Shown here: piece by piece, positions 5,101 to 7,712 of the stretch
Layout of the letters: each line of letters opens with the position of its first letter
Position numbering within the stretch: the first letter of the stretch is position 1
Assembly (NCBI GenBank): GCA_902575715.1
Contig: CACGSI010000041.1
Coordinates: forward strand, 1 to 7,712
From: an uncultured SAR324 cluster bacterium
GTDB taxonomy: Bacteria; SAR324; NAC60-12
Reading direction: 5' to 3'
Length of the DNA stretch: 7,712 nt
Notes under the pieces: generated by a model
Seen by the model: the letters and a program-made list of their open reading frames with translations, nothing else
What the model was told of the DNA's origin: nothing
Database searches by the model: none
Made by a program: the position numbers and the translations under genes

Positions 5101-6510
5101 TTATAATCGTTCTATTTCAGAAATATTACCTTTGGTGTCAATTGAAGATTTAAAAAGTATTTCGCCACTTGTTGATAAAAATGCAAACTCACCAAAACCT
5201 TCAGAATCTAAAGTAAAATGTGTCGCGCTTTTTAATTTGTTTGTGTAAAGATATTGAGTTACATTTTCCTCATGAGGATTAATAGGACTACTTCCAGCTG
5301 GACCCGTAATAATTTCAAAAATCATAGAAGCTGGACCACTTGAATTTACTCTATTTACTGAACCATTATGCATATCTCCTGATACAAAAAGTACTCCTTC
5401 AACATTATTATTAGTTATTGAATTAATAAGATTACTTCTCAGATCTCTGTATCCTTCCCAACGATCGGAAGTCAAACTTAAATTGCCGTCTCCAAAATCA
5501 GGGAGATCTGTAATTGGAACTGAATTAAATACTACTTTCCATTTACATTCACTATATTTTAAACCATTTAAAAGCCAGTTTTTTTGCTCTGTAGAAATAT
5601 ATTCCCCTTTGCTAGGTTTTCTCTCTCCACGACAATCAAGGACAAAAACTTCCACTATCTTACCAAATCTGAAAGATCGCCAAATTTGTTTTGATGAAAA
5701 TTTATTTTTTCTTAAAGGAGTATTGCTTAAAAAGGACCTAAGGCCATTTTCATAAATATTTTGATTAATAAGTTCGGGATCCCAATTGTTATCAATTTCA
5801 TGATCATCCCATGTATACAAACATGGTTGAGAAAGTTGCACGTCACGAAATCCTTTAGTATTAAAATTATTATACCATACTGAGTTATAATCTTCTAGAT
5901 TTTGTGATCCATCAGCATAAACAGTATCTCCCAAAAATACAAAAAAATCCATCTCGGAGTATTCTACTATTTTTGATAAAACTTTGAATGGAGAACCTTG
6001 TAAGAAACTCAGACATGATGTAGCCCCAAACCTAACTTTTCCCTCTTGATTGAAATTTGGTGCAGATCGACTGTAGCCAACTGGAGAAAAATTCCCGTTA
6101 TTGGTAACAAATTGGTAAGCAACTGGTTGATCAGGTCCTATGTTATTTATATCAATATGAACAAATCCATTGTTATCAGATTCTCCAGAATAGATTATAG
6201 GGACCTCCCAATTAGAACCAGTCCAGGAACTTACATAGCAATTTATTTTTTCGCTCCCAGAAGTGAAACACCAAAGAATCAATCCATCATTAAGAGGATC
6301 GCCTGATTGAGGTCCTAAAGGAAATGCATCTAAATCAGGAATCCCCATTCCATCCCACACTGTTTTGGGAAATAATTCCCGTTCGACTTTATTCCCAATA
6401 TTACCGTTTTTACAGCCAAAAAAATTAGAACTAATCCAATTAAGGCTTAAAAGCTTGGTTATAGACGAAGTGATGAAATTCCTACGGGTCTTATATTTAT
6501 TTTGAATCAA
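5101..6510 (-). CDS. PhoD-like alkaline phosphatase, Tat-exported
   Basis: This 469-residue metallophosphoesterase of the PhoD family hydrolyses phosphate mono- or diesters outside the cytoplasm. The N-terminus has a twin-arginine motif, KTRRNFI (7-13), and a lipobox-like FFGC (30-33), so Tat export as a lipoprotein is likely. Residues about 75-155 form the PhoD N-terminal beta domain. The catalytic domain shows FGATSC (161-166), FLGDTVYAD (192-200), WDDHEIDNNW (234-243), LDCRGER (291-297), NSVPITD (329-335), DRWEGYRDLRSNL (349-361), SGDMHNGS (377-384) and GPAGSSP (403-409), so the metal-binding Asp, Asn and His residues are present. Length is normal for the family. The start must be TTG at 6510: an in-frame stop lies two codons upstream and the signal motif begins at once. 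The gene follows the PhoX-like gene by 137 bases on the same strand, probably with a related role in phosphate scavenging. I see no clear Pho box or Shine-Dalgarno. I avoid the symbol phoD because the family is broad. Confidence 0.93.
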   Translation of the reverse strand: MIQNKYKTRRNFITSSITKLLSLNWISSNFFGCKNGNIGNKVERELFPKTVWDGMGIPDLDAFPLGPQSGDPLNDGLILWCFTSGSEKINCYVSSWTGSNWEVPIIYSGESDNNGFVHIDINNIGPDQPVAYQFVTNNGNFSPVGYSRSAPNFNQEGKVRFGATSCLSFLQGSPFKVLSKIVEYSEMDFFVFLGDTVYADGSQNLEDYNSVWYNNFNTKGFRDVQLSQPCLYTWDDHEIDNNWDPELINQNIYENGLRSFLSNTPLRKNKFSSKQIWRSFRFGKIVEVFVLDCRGERKPSKGEYISTEQKNWLLNGLKYSECKWKVVFNSVPITDLPDFGDGNLSLTSDRWEGYRDLRSNLINSITNNNVEGVLFVSGDMHNGSVNRVNSSGPASMIFEIITGPAGSSPINPHEENVTQYLYTNKLKSATHFTLDSEGFGEFAFLSTSGEILFKSSIDTKGNISEIERL

Positions 6511-6647
6511 TTTTTAATTAATCTAAAAAAATTCAATCAATTTAAAGGAATTAATAACAAAATTCTATTTAATAAGATAAAAATATTGTGAGTATTTTTG
6601 TAAAAAAACCCATTTTTTGATTTATATTTAAATATTTTCTTTATAAA

Positions 6648-7712
6648 CTATATAAAAAAAGGGCCGGAAACTTCGAATGTTATTCCCCCAGAAGATTCTC
6701 CGCTCATTCCTCTCTGAGAATTGAAGTATAATTTGTCACCTTTAGGGCTGAAAGAAGGACCAGTGATTTCAGAATTGTCATGTCCCGAAAGTCTTATAAT
6801 GGGTGATGCATTCCCATTTGCATTTAAAGCTACTATCTCAAGATTGCCACCGTCTTCTGCTACTATTACGTCTCCAGCTGAAGATACTTCAGTATTGTCC
6901 ACTCCATAAAGATATGGTTCTGGGGACGTATGATAATCATAAAATATCCTAATTTTGTTGTTTAATATATCAAAGCACCAAATTTTATTATCGAATTTAG
7001 TTGAGAAATAGATTAAACCATTATAATAAGAAATTCCCTCACCACCATTAAATGTAGTTTTTTCATTGATTTGATAGCGGGTTGGAGTGCTAGATGCACT
7101 TGGGTCAGGGACATCATTCCACTTGATTATTCCCTCGTTACCCCCAATAACGTATGCAATTTGAAGTTTGCCAGAACTCAGGTCAGGGTATCCAGAAATT
7201 AGAGATTGTTCTGGCACAAATCGATATAAACATCCATCGGAAATATCCTCGGTTAAATAAAGATGATTATTAATTTTATCAACTGCAATTGCCTCATGAT
7301 TAAAATGACCTAATGCTGGTCTATATATTGGGGAATTTACTCCCCAAGGGTCACATTCAAATACACGTCCTGAGTCTCCATTTTCCTCGCAAGATAACCA
7401 AGTATTCCATGGTGTTTTTCCTCCACCACAGTTTATACTTGTACCGCTCAAAATAGAATACGCATCTATTATATAACCCTGTCGATCAAATCTTAAAGCT
7501 CCGGCTCCTCCCTGATTTGAATTCATCTCAGAGTTGCAAACATAAATCCAACCATTGTCATCAGTAGCAAAAGTGGCTCCCCCATCTGGAGCATCATGCC
7601 ACCTATATTCTGAAGTAGATGATACAATTTGTCCTGATTTTGCTACGATTTTAGATTTAAACCCTTCTGGTAACATAACATTATTTTCATCCGCATCTAG
7701 TAAAGGGCCCAA
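6648..7712 (-). CDS. PhoX-like (DUF839) phosphatase, N-terminus outside window
   Basis: The visible 354 C-terminal residues form a PhoX-family beta-propeller phosphatase, a calcium- and iron-dependent class usually exported by Tat. The gene enters from the right edge: the first codon seen is TTG reading LGPLLDADENNVMLPEGF, a family-typical start of the mature domain, so only a signal region is likely to be missing. Motifs in order are NCGGGKTPWNTWLSCEE (94-110), GHFNHEA (135-141), LYLTED (151-156), GGEGISYYNGLIYF (223-236), AEDGG (285-289), GPSFSPKGDKLYFNSQ (318-333) and the terminal GGITFEVSGPF. The likely full length of about 400 residues is shorter than the classical PhoX of Pseudomonas or Vibrio, so it belongs with the compact DUF839 proteins. 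It lies upstream of the PhoD-like gene. The 137-base gap holds only an A/T hairpin (6603-6618) with a T-tract on this strand, a weak terminator. A short decayed paralogue appears at 3613-3672. Confidence 0.9.
   Translation of the reverse strand: MGPLLDADENNVMLPEGFKSKIVAKSGQIVSSTSEYRWHDAPDGGATFATDDNGWIYVCNSEMNSNQGGAGALRFDRQGYIIDAYSILSGTSINCGGGKTPWNTWLSCEENGDSGRVFECDPWGVNSPIYRPALGHFNHEAIAVDKINNHLYLTEDISDGCLYRFVPEQSLISGYPDLSSGKLQIAYVIGGNEGIIKWNDVPDPSASSTPTRYQINEKTTFNGGEGISYYNGLIYFSTKFDNKIWCFDILNNKIRIFYDYHTSPEPYLYGVDNTEVSSAGDVIVAEDGGNLEIVALNANGNASPIIRLSGHDNSEITGPSFSPKGDKLYFNSQRGMSGESSGGITFEVSGPFFI

Noticed and set aside
1..7712. CRISPR array or insertion sequence
   Set aside because: No regularly spaced repeats and no transposase-like reading frame were seen on either strand.

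Overview
The window is AT-rich bacterial DNA (roughly 30% G+C in most genes) with short genes, AT-rich spacers and no recognisable Shine-Dalgarno sequence before any start codon. The gene content suggests a free-living aquatic, probably marine, bacterium: a DmdA/GcvT-fold methyltransferase, a SOUL haem-binding protein, and PhoD-like and PhoX-like phosphatases. The single tRNA carries a genome-encoded CCA end. I cannot fix the phylum from these data.

Layout. Positions 1-121 hold no gene I can name. On the + strand come a solitary DmdA-like aminomethyltransferase (122-1267) and a membrane-anchored or secreted SOUL-family protein (1402-2040). A 531-base gap follows. It holds a nested set of mutually exclusive hairpins (2198-2321), a perfect A/T palindrome (2387-2412) and a promoter-like pair (2413-2440). 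A two-gene unit comes next: a CI-repressor-like HTH protein with a C-terminal coiled coil (2572-2946) and, 5 bases later, an unrecognised 219-residue protein (2952-3611). The latter appears internally duplicated and ends in a possible sliding-clamp-binding peptide, QMSLF.

From about 3600 to 4860 the DNA looks like a graveyard. A short stretch (3613-3672) reads as a decayed copy of the PhoX active-domain segment that is intact at the far end of the window. A 5'-truncated SUMF1/FGE-fold gene (3725-4366) follows, visibly richer in G+C than its surroundings, and then about 500 bases without a convincing gene. A tRNA-Met(CAT) gene on the minus strand (4903-4979) lies between two arms of a 70-bp inverted repeat with a perfect 27-bp core.

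The right part is a minus-strand pair: a PhoX/DUF839 phosphatase gene running off the right edge (6648-7712) and a Tat-exported PhoD-like phosphatase (5101-6510, TTG start). Together they suggest extracytoplasmic release of phosphate from organic esters. The PhoX remnant suggests that such genes have been duplicated and lost locally.

The best candidates for something undescribed are the HTH/219-residue gene pair, the tRNA inside a long inverted repeat, and the hairpin cluster upstream of the HTH gene. All three are inferences from one sequence.
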